From Paenibacillus jilunlii (GTDB lineage: Bacteria; Bacillota; Bacilli; Paenibacillales; Paenibacillaceae), in NCBI RefSeq assembly GCF_900102965.1, contig NZ_FNGM01000020.1:1-64000 (forward strand): a DNA stretch of 64,000 nucleotides, given 5' to 3'. Both the position numbers and the translations under genes were made by a program. Positions 50,983 to 60,388 of the stretch are shown one piece after another. Position 1 is the stretch's first letter. Each line of letters begins with the position of its first letter. The notes under the pieces are model-generated. The model saw only the letters and a program-made list of their open reading frames with translations. It did no database searches and was not told the origin of the DNA.

Positions 50983-52692
50983 TTAATCTAGCTTTTCATA
51001 AGGAATTTTAAGTAAGACTTGAGTTCCTTTTCCGGGAATACTGTGAATCGTCAGTCCATACTGTTCGCCGTACATTACAACTGCCCGGTCATTTACATTT
51101 TTTAGTCCGTAGCCTTTAGATTGAGATTTAAGCAAGAGAGCAAGCCGCTCCTGCTCCACTCCGATTCCATTGTCAGTGATCAGAAAAACTATACTTTGAT
51201 CTTCTTTTTTACCTGAGAGATGTATGATTCCACCGCCGTCTTCCCGGTTTTCAATTCCATGAATGATCGCATTTTCGATTAAAGGCTGGAGCATTAAATT
51301 GGGCATACGGCAGGAAAGAATGGAATCATCAATCTGATAGTCGATCTCGAAACTGTTGCTGTGCATAATCAACTGGATATTAATATAGGACTGGACATTA
51401 AGAATTTCGTCCGAAACCAGTATAAGATTCTCCCCTTTATTAAGCGTAGTACGATAAAAGGTAGATAAAAGCTGTGCCATTTCACTAATATCCGTCGCAT
51501 GGATCCGAAGTGCTCTCCAATTTATTAATGACAGGGAATTGTAGAGAAAATGAGGATTGATTTGCGCCTGCAGAGCTTTCATTTCGTATTCCTTGCGCGC
51601 GATTTCTCCCACATATACCGTATCAATCAGCGTCTTGGTTCTTCCCAGCATACTTCCAAACCCCCGGATCAGATCTCCAATTTCATCTTTAGAATCGCTA
51701 AAGACTTTAACCTCTAAATTCCCTTCTCCTATAAGTTTCATATTTTTGTGCAGGCGGTGGATAGGCAGCATAATCTTCCGGGAAAAGAGTGTGCCCGCCA
51801 CAACGACTGCAGCGATGCAGGCGGCAATCATCAACAGGACGGTCAAAGCAATCCACCACGCGGATTTAGTGATCAGGCTTGTCGGCTTATACAAATATAC
51901 TTTCCATCCTGTAATCGGGATCGAAGATTGCAGAACTGTGTAGTTCTTTCCACTCCAATGAAGCTCATCATCTGTCTTATCGGAAACGGGGATACCTGAA
52001 TTTTTGCGGTCAGTGCCCGATGAGTAGATAGAATTTCCGTTGGAGTCCGTTATGAATATCTCTGCCCCATGAGATTCGAGCGGTTCAAACGTTGTAAATA
52101 GCGCATCATAGTCTACAAGTGCAAACAGAATGTTATCTTTGGGATTTTCTTGTTTCGTGCTGAGGATACGCCGGACACTATATACACTCTTCCCGCTGGA
52201 AAACCAAAGGACATCAACCGAATTCATTACAAGCGGATACCATGAGGCTTCTTTGATTTCATCGATAGGTCTTACTGTGTTACCATGTGGAGGCAGATTT
52301 GTTCCGGTATACAGGATGATTTGTTTTACCCCGGTGTTTAAGTACCGCGCTGTAAAAAAATTCTGATCGATTACGTTATTTAACTGGTCATACATTTCAT
52401 ACGCACTGGTATACGTGGTGTTGGAGGCATTCACAATCTCCTGGTTAAAGCTCAGAAAATTCATTACTTTATTGTAGACATCCAGCTGGTTGTTTACAGC
52501 CAGGACGCTTTGTTTTAATGTGGCATTCAGATCGGCTTTTGACTGCTGCACTAAGAGCGATCTGGTTTCTGAGAAGCAAAAACTTCCGAGAACAATAACA
52601 GGAATCATGCTGACCAGCAAAAATGAAAGCTTTATTTTAGTCTGAAATCTGAAGTCTCTGATTTTCTGTTTAAAGACCTTCCACGTTTGCAT
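50983..52692 (-). CDS. YesM-type sensor histidine kinase
   Basis: A 569-residue membrane kinase. Helix 1 (about 18-40), an extracytoplasmic Cache-like sensor (about 41-275), helix 2 (about 280-305), HAMP, then a His_kinase domain with the phosphoacceptor His in LQAQINPHFLYNSLSL, and an HATPase_c domain with NLMLQPLIENAIIHG (N box) and TDNGIGV (G1). YesM-like kinases sense extracellular sugars or the loaded binding protein. It lies 21 bp after the response regulator gene in the same operon and is divergent from the sugar ABC transporter operon it probably controls. Confidence 0.92.
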   Translation of the reverse strand: MQTWKVFKQKIRDFRFQTKIKLSFLLVSMIPVIVLGSFCFSETRSLLVQQSKADLNATLKQSVLAVNNQLDVYNKVMNFLSFNQEIVNASNTTYTSAYEMYDQLNNVIDQNFFTARYLNTGVKQIILYTGTNLPPHGNTVRPIDEIKEASWYPLVMNSVDVLWFSSGKSVYSVRRILSTKQENPKDNILFALVDYDALFTTFEPLESHGAEIFITDSNGNSIYSSGTDRKNSGIPVSDKTDDELHWSGKNYTVLQSSIPITGWKVYLYKPTSLITKSAWWIALTVLLMIAACIAAVVVAGTLFSRKIMLPIHRLHKNMKLIGEGNLEVKVFSDSKDEIGDLIRGFGSMLGRTKTLIDTVYVGEIARKEYEMKALQAQINPHFLYNSLSLINWRALRIHATDISEMAQLLSTFYRTTLNKGENLILVSDEILNVQSYINIQLIMHSNSFEIDYQIDDSILSCRMPNLMLQPLIENAIIHGIENREDGGGIIHLSGKKEDQSIVFLITDNGIGVEQERLALLLKSQSKGYGLKNVNDRAVVMYGEQYGLTIHSIPGKGTQVLLKIPYEKLD

Positions 52693-52713
52693 GCCGTTCC
52701 TCCCAAGCTGGGA

Positions 52714-54234
52714 TTATTTCTGATTGTACTGCCGGAATTTCTCAGGCGTTTGCCCAAAAAAATCTCTAAAATTCTGACAAAAATAAGAAACGTTCTGAAA
52801 CCCCACTGTATAGCAAATATCCGAAACCTTAAGATGTGTTTGCTGCAGCATGTCCTTCGCTATATTCATACGGACATTTTTAATATACTTGTTCAAGCCG
52901 CAGCCCGTATTTTTTTTGAAGATTGAGCTTAAATAATGGGGCGATAAATGGATCTTGGCAGCAAGAAGATCCAGGCTCAAATCCTCGCCATAATGATCCT
53001 CGATGTACTGCTTTACGGCGGCAATATCCCGGTTTAGAAATTCCGAACTGTTATACTCCTGGTCAAGTAGAGTAATTCCGGCCATTATAATCTCTTTTAT
53101 TTCCTTTAATTCTTCTGACTTATATATTTTTTCGATTCCATGGCTCAATTCAATTTCAGATAGAGGGGCAGAATACGTCATAATTTCCTGATACAACGAG
53201 GAGAACATATACTTGACATATAATTGTGAGAATTGGGCCTGATTCGCATATTTTTGATACAAAAGATCTGTGTTTGCTCTAAGACTGAAAATGTCCCTTT
53301 CCTTCAAATTATTTCTGATGTGATCTAAAAGATCGCAATCTGATAACCCGGGGAGCCTGTCATTAGAGAAATAAAAATCTTTCTTCACTTCAAATACAAA
53401 ATAATCCGGCGAGAAGAACCGGTATTCCATCAGTTGATCCAATTGAATCAAAGCAGCGGAAAGATCCTGCAGCATCGTGAATTCATCATTGATCGCGAGA
53501 TAGCAGTGTACTTTATACTTATCTAGTATGCTATCATGCAAAAACGTGCCTAAATCACGGAAAGAACAGGGGGAACCTGCCGGCAGACGGGGAAATAACA
53601 GCAAGCTCTGACAGCCATTCAAATTCACATAATCAACAGGGTCCTCTAGTAAAGACAAGATAAACTCCTCAAACTCCGGTCCGGCATTTTCAAAAAAGTT
53701 CTTGTCAAATTCCAGCAAAAGCATTCCATGATAATGATTGGGAAGCTCAAATGAGATTTCCTTCATAGAAGGAGGTATCCCCAGGCCATTAACAAGATTA
53801 AACAGCACATGCTTTTTGACATACTCAAGTTTAATTTGCGAAGCGATGTTTTCCTGTTCCTGATCTGTGAGCTGAGCAATTACCTTTTGCATCGTATTCC
53901 GGAAAGCTTCAACATTGATCGGCTTGAGAAGATATTCAGAAACACCAAGGGAGATGGCGGTTTTTGCATATTCAAATTCAGCGAATCCGCTGAAAAGAAT
54001 AACCTTTAATTTGGGGTTACGGTTTAAAGCTTCTGTTGTAAGCTGCAATCCATCCATTATGGGCATCCGGACATCCGTAAAGAGGATATCGACAGGATTC
54101 TGCTCCAGATACTCAAGCGCCTTCCGGCCGTTTTCGGCCGTCCCGATATGGAGGACAAACCCCAGTTCATGAATGAGAAATTCAATGCCTTCCCGTTCTT
54201 CCCTCTGGTCATCTGCTATTAGTATAGTTAACAT
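52714..54234 (-). CDS. YesN-type response regulator with AraC HTH
   Basis: A 506-residue regulator. The receiver domain (1-120) has the acidic pair at residues 8-9, phospho-acceptor Asp54 in ILFTDVRMPIMDG and Lys in YLLKPIN. A long middle region is followed by an AraC-type DNA-binding domain (about 405-506) with LAAKIHLSPHYLSSIFKKN and VGFQNVSYFCQNFRDFFGQTP. The start at 54234 follows GGAGAGGGCGG; a longer frame to 54279 has no better site. An extended -10 TGGTACAAT (about 54292-54284) may be its promoter. Direct repeats before the divergent operon at 54344-54372 are its likely target. Confidence 0.92.
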   Translation of the reverse strand: MLTILIADDQREEREGIEFLIHELGFVLHIGTAENGRKALEYLEQNPVDILFTDVRMPIMDGLQLTTEALNRNPKLKVILFSGFAEFEYAKTAISLGVSEYLLKPINVEAFRNTMQKVIAQLTDQEQENIASQIKLEYVKKHVLFNLVNGLGIPPSMKEISFELPNHYHGMLLLEFDKNFFENAGPEFEEFILSLLEDPVDYVNLNGCQSLLLFPRLPAGSPCSFRDLGTFLHDSILDKYKVHCYLAINDEFTMLQDLSAALIQLDQLMEYRFFSPDYFVFEVKKDFYFSNDRLPGLSDCDLLDHIRNNLKERDIFSLRANTDLLYQKYANQAQFSQLYVKYMFSSLYQEIMTYSAPLSEIELSHGIEKIYKSEELKEIKEIIMAGITLLDQEYNSSEFLNRDIAAVKQYIEDHYGEDLSLDLLAAKIHLSPHYLSSIFKKNTGCGLNKYIKNVRMNIAKDMLQQTHLKVSDICYTVGFQNVSYFCQNFRDFFGQTPEKFRQYNQK

Positions 54235-54343
54235 CCCGGCCGCCCTCTCCATGCGCGTAATCCATTTGTTCCTATTCATGTATATTGTACCATGTTTTAA
54301 TTGAGCTTTTCAGCAAGCAAAACGCTTTGCATCAAGTATGTTA

Positions 54344-54403
54344 TTTATTTGTGTAAAACGTAATTTATTTGTATTTACGCTCAAAAGTAAAGGGTTCTAC
54401 AAT
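54344..54403 (+). promoter_or_regulatory. Promoter of the sugar-transport operon with AraC-type direct repeats
   Basis: TTACGC (54375-54380), a 17-bp spacer and TACAAT (54398-54403). Upstream, TTTATTTGT occurs twice exactly 20 bp apart (54344-54352 and 54364-54372), the second just touching the -35. Tandem same-direction sites two helical turns apart next to a weak -35 are the usual form of AraC-family activation. Confidence 0.65.
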
Positions 54404-54501
54404 AAAGAAGCCAAATTAATTCTGGATTCCAAGCAAGCCGGCGCTTTGAATCCGTTATCTTAAGCACATTGACTCAACGTATCTATTAAGGGGGTTTTTG
54501 T

Positions 54502-56220
54502 ATGTCATCCAAGCTCACAAAATCTTGCTCTATTTTATTGACAGCGCTTTTAGCCGTTTCAGTCGCAGGCTGCCAAAGTTCCAATAATTCCAATGATTCG
54601 GCTAAAAGCCCTGCGGCAAATTCCAATGATCCAGCGTGGAAGGAAGCCCAGACGACTCCTTATACCCCGTATCCTGAAACCGTTACCTACTCCATTGGAC
54701 AGGTAGCCTCCAACTTCTCCGCGCTTGCGGGAACGCCGTATGAAAAGGATAATGCAACCGATAATGTGTGGACCAGATATTTCAAAGAAAAACTCAACGT
54801 GCAAAACAAAGTTGCATTTGAAGCAAATGACGGCACGGACTATAACCAAAAGGTTTCAATGGCCATTGTAGGCGGTACGATTCCTGATATCATGGTTGTT
54901 CCTGACCTCTCTACTCTGCAGCAGCTTTATGAAAACGATCTTATTGCGGATATGACAGATGCTTATAATCAATGTGCCAGCGACCAAATTAAGGAGATTT
55001 ACGACTCCTATAAGGGCCGTGTGCTGGACACCGCAAGGTTCGACGGAAAACTGATGGCGCTGCCGACTACGGAAATTTCACACGGCCCGGGGGTGCTTTG
55101 GCTGCGCAAAGACTGGATGGATAAACTGGGACTTGCAGATCCCAAAACGATGGAGGATGTAGAGAACATCATCACCCAGTTCGTTGAAAAAGACCCTGGC
55201 GGCAATGGAGCGGGAAACACGGTCGGTCTTGTGGTCGACAATGAAAATACCGCTGGTGTTTCCGGCGGCCAGTATGAACTGAACAACATCTTTACGCTGT
55301 ATGGCGCATTCCCGAAACAATGGATGGATGATGGAAGCGGCAAGGCAGTGTATGGTTCCGTGCAGCCCGAAATGAAGCCGGCCCTTGCAAAGCTGGCGGA
55401 TATGTACAAAAAAGGCTTGATCGACCGGCAGTTTGCCGTACGCACAGCCGATGACCGGAAGGCGCTGCTTACCAGCGGAAAGAGCGGATCGTTCATGGAC
55501 AATTGGTGGGGAAGCTGGACAGTAGCGGATTCAATTAAACTGAATCCAAAGGCCAAGTGGGCTTCTTATGTGGCTCCGCAGTCGGAGGATGGTTCTGTGA
55601 CGATGTTCACCGGCAATCCTTCAAGCAGTTACCTTGTGGTCCGGAAAGGGTTCGAGCATCCGGAAGCCGCTATAAAAATCGCCAGCCTTCAGTTTGATTA
55701 TCAGCGCTATCAGGAAAAAGATGAAGCGGTCTTAAAGAAATTTGAGGATTACGCCAGCCTTAACGTTGGGGGATCTCCGATTGCTATCAATATCGATTAC
55801 TATGATGCATTTTACCGTAATGTCGGAATTATGGAAGAGGCGCTGAAAACAGGGGACAGCAGCAAACTGCTCACCAGCAACGATAGAAACGCCTATCGCT
55901 CCTACAAGAAGTATCTGGATAACGTAAAAAACGGGGAGAAACTGGATTCGAATGGATGGGCTGGTTATACTTCGAGCATCACGACGGCCAACCTGGTCAA
56001 GAATTCAAAGATCAAGGAAGTGAACCCTGTATTTTTTGGAACGACGCCTTCCATGGCACTGAAGTGGCCGACGCTTACGAAAATGGAGCTGGAAATGTTC
56101 CTGAAGATCATTACCGGAGAGCAATCTCCTGACGCTTTTGATAGCTTTGTCAGCAGTTGGAAAAAAACAGGCGGCGATACGATTACGGACGAAGTCAATA
56201 AAGAAATCACCTCCAAATGA
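54502..56220 (+). CDS. Extracellular sugar-binding lipoprotein of an ABC transporter (family 1, LplA-like)
   Basis: A 572-residue lipoprotein. The signal peptide ends in the lipobox AVSVAGC with lipidated Cys at residue 24, followed by a Ser/Asn-rich tether. The mature part is a large two-lobed binding protein of the LplA/YtcQ type (TPYTPYPETVTYSIGQ at the start; LWLRKDWMDKLGLADPKT in the family-conserved region). It captures an oligosaccharide for the two permeases downstream (20 bp gap). No ATPase is encoded here, so a shared MsmX-type ATPase is expected. The start follows GGGGG. Confidence 0.92.
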   Translation: MSSKLTKSCSILLTALLAVSVAGCQSSNNSNDSAKSPAANSNDPAWKEAQTTPYTPYPETVTYSIGQVASNFSALAGTPYEKDNATDNVWTRYFKEKLNVQNKVAFEANDGTDYNQKVSMAIVGGTIPDIMVVPDLSTLQQLYENDLIADMTDAYNQCASDQIKEIYDSYKGRVLDTARFDGKLMALPTTEISHGPGVLWLRKDWMDKLGLADPKTMEDVENIITQFVEKDPGGNGAGNTVGLVVDNENTAGVSGGQYELNNIFTLYGAFPKQWMDDGSGKAVYGSVQPEMKPALAKLADMYKKGLIDRQFAVRTADDRKALLTSGKSGSFMDNWWGSWTVADSIKLNPKAKWASYVAPQSEDGSVTMFTGNPSSSYLVVRKGFEHPEAAIKIASLQFDYQRYQEKDEAVLKKFEDYASLNVGGSPIAINIDYYDAFYRNVGIMEEALKTGDSSKLLTSNDRNAYRSYKKYLDNVKNGEKLDSNGWAGYTSSITTANLVKNSKIKEVNPVFFGTTPSMALKWPTLTKMELEMFLKIITGEQSPDAFDSFVSSWKKTGGDTITDEVNKEITSK

Positions 56221-56239
56221 TAGAAAGAGATGATTCTAA

Positions 56240-57130
56240 ATGAACAATAAAAAAGATCAGGCGGCGTTCCACCTTATGCTTGCACCAAGTATAATTTTCC
56301 TGATTATCTTCTCGTTTATCCCAATGTTCGGTATCGTGATGGCTTTCCAAAATTACATTCCCGCTAAAGGGATGAGCGGATCGGCGTGGGTGGGACTTGA
56401 TAATTTCAAATTTATGTTTCAAATTCCCGACAGTAAGCAAATATTAATCAATACTATAGTCATTGCCTTGTGGAAAATTATAGTAGGTACTTTCGTTTCC
56501 ATTGTGTTCGCCCTGCTGTTAAACGAAATCCGTGTACGATTTGTCAAAAAGTTCATGCAGACTGTTGTTTATCTGCCGAATTTTCTGTCATGGGCCGTAC
56601 TGGCTACTGTCGTAATGAATATTTTTTCTTACGAAGGTCCGGTTAACGCATTTCTGGGATGGTTTGGCATTGATCCGGTTTTGTTTATGGCCAGTAACCA
56701 CTGGTTCAGACCTATGCTGGTATTAACAGATGTCTGGAAAGGTTTCGGATATGGCTCTATCATCTATCTGGCCTCCCTGACGGCCATTGATCCGGGACTT
56801 TATGAAGCGTCATCCATTGACGGCGCCAACCGGTTTAAACAGCTGTGGTATGTCACGCTGCCCGGCCTGATGCCTACCATCCTGCTGGTTACCACTTTAA
56901 ATCTGCCCAACGTGCTCAATGCCGGGTTTGACCAGATTTTCAATCTTTACAACCCGTTGGTTTACGCAACGTCCGATATTATTGACACCTATGTATACCG
57001 GGTGGGCCTGGTGCAGAGACAATACAGCCTGGGAACAGCGATAGGGCTCCTGCGGTCGGTTGTCGGAATTGTTCTCATCCTATCCGCCAATAAACTGGCA
57101 CAGAAGCTTACTGATTACAGAATCTTCTGA
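56240..57130 (+). CDS. Sugar ABC transporter permease (LplB-like)
   Basis: A 296-residue inner-membrane permease with six helices. The EAA loop EASSIDGANRFKQLWYVTLPGL near 190-211 (coupling to the ATPase) is present, with the usual N-terminal HLMLAPSIIFLIIFSFIPM. The second gene of the operon, it forms the channel with the next gene product. Confidence 0.93.
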   Translation: MNNKKDQAAFHLMLAPSIIFLIIFSFIPMFGIVMAFQNYIPAKGMSGSAWVGLDNFKFMFQIPDSKQILINTIVIALWKIIVGTFVSIVFALLLNEIRVRFVKKFMQTVVYLPNFLSWAVLATVVMNIFSYEGPVNAFLGWFGIDPVLFMASNHWFRPMLVLTDVWKGFGYGSIIYLASLTAIDPGLYEASSIDGANRFKQLWYVTLPGLMPTILLVTTLNLPNVLNAGFDQIFNLYNPLVYATSDIIDTYVYRVGLVQRQYSLGTAIGLLRSVVGIVLILSANKLAQKLTDYRIF

Positions 57131-57138
57131 ACAAGGAG

Positions 57139-58026
57139 GTGTTATTCATTATCACTCATTCCATCAAAAGCCGAATTGCGGATACTATAATCTGGATATT
57201 TGTATTGGCTTTTACTTTATCCTGCCTTATACCCTTAATTAATCTGGTTGCCATTTCTTTCAGTGACAACGCGGCGGCTTCCGCAAATATGGTAAGTATT
57301 TTCCCGGTTAATTTTACGTTAAGCTCCTATGAAAAGTTGTTGTCGGACTCCCAGTTCTGGCGCTCCTTTATGATCTCGGTGGAACGGGTTGTCCTTGGTC
57401 TGATCGTCAATATGATGCTGATGATTCTTGCTGCTTATCCGTTATCCAAAAGCTCAAAGCAATTCCGCGCACAGAAGGTGTATATGAATATTGTAATTTT
57501 CGCCATGCTGTTTTCCGGTGGTCTCATTCCAACCTTTATGGTTGTCAAACAGCTTCATCTTCTGGATTCCATCTGGGCTTTGATTCTGCCGGGAGCTGTG
57601 CCGATTGCCAATGTCATTCTGCTGATGAATGCGTTCCGTGCCGTACCGAAATCTCTGGAAGAGGCCGCAACCATTGACGGGGCTTCGCAGTGGAGAATTC
57701 TCTCAACGATATATGTGCCTGTAGTGCTGCCTACACTTGCTACTGTATTGTTGTTTACGATTGTCGGACATTGGAATGATTACTTCAGCGCTTTGGTGTA
57801 TATTAACAAGACATCCAATTATCCTTTGCAGACTTATATCCAGCAGCTTAGCGTGGACGTACAGAATATAACTGATCCTCAAAAGCTCATAGAATATTCC
57901 AAGATTTCGAACCGGACGCTGAATGCTGCCAAAATCGTTATCTCCACATTGCCATTACTCCTGATCTATCCTTTTATGCAAAAATACTTTGTTACAGGAA
58001 TCGTGGTGGGTTCTGTTAAGGAGTAA
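57139..58026 (+). CDS. Sugar ABC transporter permease (YtcP/LplC-like)
   Basis: A permease of about 292-295 residues with six helices. The EAA loop EEAATIDGASQWRILSTIYVP is followed by the typical C-terminal end YPFMQKYFVTGIVVGSVKE. The start is problematic. GTG at 57139 lies within the Shine-Dalgarno AAGGAGG itself, so it cannot use it. The in-frame ATT at 57148 is 8 nt after AGGAGG and gives (M)ITHSIKSRIAD. No ATG occurs nearby. Completes the transporter with the gene at 56240. Confidence 0.92.
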   Translation: MLFIITHSIKSRIADTIIWIFVLAFTLSCLIPLINLVAISFSDNAAASANMVSIFPVNFTLSSYEKLLSDSQFWRSFMISVERVVLGLIVNMMLMILAAYPLSKSSKQFRAQKVYMNIVIFAMLFSGGLIPTFMVVKQLHLLDSIWALILPGAVPIANVILLMNAFRAVPKSLEEAATIDGASQWRILSTIYVPVVLPTLATVLLFTIVGHWNDYFSALVYINKTSNYPLQTYIQQLSVDVQNITDPQKLIEYSKISNRTLNAAKIVISTLPLLLIYPFMQKYFVTGIVVGSVKE

Positions 58027-58060
58027 TGAATACAATTTTACTTTGGGAGGGTAAGCAATA

Positions 58061-60307
58061 GTGAACTTATCAACAAATACCGCTGAGCAAACATCCGGTA
58101 TTCTGGATGAAATGAAGATATACGTTTCCCGCGAAGAGAATCGTGGAATTTCCTTTACCAATAAGGAGGCCGCTTATTATTATACTCAATCACATCTAAA
58201 CGATCATGTGGAGCATGCTTATTTTGAGGGATTGAACATCTCGAAAAGCAGAATTTTTAGCGGTTACACTTTAATTGCAGATCAACGGAAACTGGATAAT
58301 CAAGAAGCTGAAGTCTGTGTGTACCCCTATAAAATGGTGCGTAGGCATGCAAGTCTGACAGAAGAGCTGTGGATGTTTGACTATAAAAATGTGCTGGAGA
58401 TCAGTCTCACCGGTGCCCAAAAAACCATTGGGATTGAATTGTTGGGAGAACAGCTGAACCCGCTGAGCCCACGGGACGGCATCGCTTTTTTCAAGTCAAT
58501 AGAAGGCGGATGGGTTATTGCTGTAGGTGCAGCAAGCAGCCAGCCGGTGGAAGTTAAGAACCATATCGTTTATTCCGGAGCCAACGCCGGAGGCTTTTAT
58601 ATCGCCGTGGGCAAAACGGCTGCCGAAGCGGCAGATATGATTCATGATACGAGACGGGATGTCATCCCTATGAAGCACGAACGAATGAAGCGTATGGAGG
58701 ATTTTTTGCAGAAGAATGTATACATCGCCAGCAGCAGTGATTCGCTCGCCTTGTCTTTGAATTGGTTAAACATAACGATGGACCAGTTGGTGACCAGACA
58801 GCAAGGCGACGGGATCTATGCCGGCCTCCCCTGGTTTAATGAATATTGGGGAAGAGACCAATTCATCGCGCTTCCGGGAGCCGTACTGGTAACCGGGCAA
58901 TTCGAAACGGCTAAGAATATATTGCTTTCCTTTGCGAAATTTCAGAACACCGATGCGGCTTCCAAATACTTCGGCAGGGTGCCCAATATTCTTGCCTTAA
59001 AAAATGTAGACTATCATACAACCGACGGAACACCGCGGTTTATCATCCAGTTACAGGATTATGTTAAATATTCGGGGGATACGGCGATCATCACAGAGCT
59101 TTATCCGGCGGTACAAAACAGTATAGAAGGCTCTATTAAGCATTGGGTGGACGATAGAGGCTACCTTATGCATGATGATAACGAAACCTGGATGGATGCC
59201 CGGGATGCCAATCTGGCGTCCTACTCTCCCAGAGACACCCGGGCCAATGACATTCAAGCGCTTTGGTACAGCCAGCTCCAGGCCGGGGTATACTTCGCTG
59301 AGTACATGGACGACAGCGGCAGCGCAAAGAAATGGAGCCATATCGCCGACAAACTCAAAAGAAACTTTGCAGCGGATTTCAGGGATCAGGCGCACCCCTA
59401 TCTGGCTGACCGGCTGAACTCGGAGGATGAGCCGGAATTCTCCCTGCGGCCAAACCAATTGTTTGCCTTGGACATGATTGAAGATGATTCCTTCAAATGT
59501 GAAGTGATCCGGACAGCATGGGAAAAGCTCGTATATCCATGGGGAGTTGCTTCATTGGAGCAAAAACATCCGTTTTTCCATCCATTTCACTTAACCAGCC
59601 TTTACCATAAAGATGAAGCTTACCACAATGGTACGGTCTGGCTCTGGTTAAACGGTATAGCCATGCAGCGTATGATCGAGGCCGGGCAGGAAGAAACTGC
59701 TTATCAACTTTTCAAGAATATGAACTGGCAAGCGCTGAACCTGGGGGTAGTCGGGGGACTGAGCGAGAATATGGATGCTTATCCGCAGGAAGGCCAGCGC
59801 TGGGCCAAACTTACGGGAGCATACCTGCAAGCGTGGTCCAATGCCGAGCAGCTGCGTGTGTGGTATCAATATTTCCTGGGGTTCCGGCCGGATATGATTA
59901 ATCAGACGCTTACGCTTGCGCCCCGGATTCCCGGGGAGATCGGGGATTTACAGGCCCGCGTTAAGATTGGAAGTGGTACCATTGACTTAACCTATACAGC
60001 TGCAGCTGCAACAGAACAAACGTATCTTTACGGGTTTAAGGGAATCGGACTCACGGCAGTTATTGATATATCTCCTTTTAAGGTCCTGCAAATTGAAGTG
60101 GAGAATGATTGCGAACTGAAAATCACCCGGACAGAACTTGAATTGACGGCTACCCTTAGCGATAAAGCCGGCATTACTGCCAAAGAGATTATAGTGTCCC
60201 GGCTGCCGCTGCGTGAAGAACAGCAATTGAATGTAAATCAAGTGTTTAAGAATGTTAAGTTTGCAGAGCCAATGGATTTGGAGAATCACTCTGTTATGAA
60301 GCGCTAA
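58061..60307 (+). CDS. Amylo-alpha-1,6-glucosidase-like glycoside hydrolase (GDE_C / (alpha/alpha)6 barrel)
   Basis: A 748-residue protein with no signal peptide, so it acts on imported sugar. A beta-rich N-terminal domain (about 1-220) is followed by an (alpha/alpha)6 catalytic domain resembling glycogen debranching and GH63/GH133 enzymes (about 225-650). GLPWFNEYWGRDQFIALPGAV, DDNETWMDARDAN and RPNQLFALDM contain candidate acidic catalytic residues, and HNGTVWLWLNG is typical of the barrel. The GTG start follows GGGAGG with 10 nt spacing. Last gene of the uptake operon, it probably trims the imported oligosaccharide; the linkage is not predictable. Confidence 0.82.
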   Translation: MNLSTNTAEQTSGILDEMKIYVSREENRGISFTNKEAAYYYTQSHLNDHVEHAYFEGLNISKSRIFSGYTLIADQRKLDNQEAEVCVYPYKMVRRHASLTEELWMFDYKNVLEISLTGAQKTIGIELLGEQLNPLSPRDGIAFFKSIEGGWVIAVGAASSQPVEVKNHIVYSGANAGGFYIAVGKTAAEAADMIHDTRRDVIPMKHERMKRMEDFLQKNVYIASSSDSLALSLNWLNITMDQLVTRQQGDGIYAGLPWFNEYWGRDQFIALPGAVLVTGQFETAKNILLSFAKFQNTDAASKYFGRVPNILALKNVDYHTTDGTPRFIIQLQDYVKYSGDTAIITELYPAVQNSIEGSIKHWVDDRGYLMHDDNETWMDARDANLASYSPRDTRANDIQALWYSQLQAGVYFAEYMDDSGSAKKWSHIADKLKRNFAADFRDQAHPYLADRLNSEDEPEFSLRPNQLFALDMIEDDSFKCEVIRTAWEKLVYPWGVASLEQKHPFFHPFHLTSLYHKDEAYHNGTVWLWLNGIAMQRMIEAGQEETAYQLFKNMNWQALNLGVVGGLSENMDAYPQEGQRWAKLTGAYLQAWSNAEQLRVWYQYFLGFRPDMINQTLTLAPRIPGEIGDLQARVKIGSGTIDLTYTAAAATEQTYLYGFKGIGLTAVIDISPFKVLQIEVENDCELKITRTELELTATLSDKAGITAKEIIVSRLPLREEQQLNVNQVFKNVKFAEPMDLENHSVMKR

Positions 60308-60388
60308 GAATTCGATATGGAAAACATAAGCCGCTGTTCCCGTACATAGAATGAACTGTTGAAGATCTATGACGGGAGGATTGCAGGT

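Noticed and set aside
54317..54330. GCAAAACGCTTTGC as a CcpA (cre) site for the sugar operon
   Set aside because: The core fits but four outer positions of the cre consensus do not. Too weak to call without a scoring matrix.
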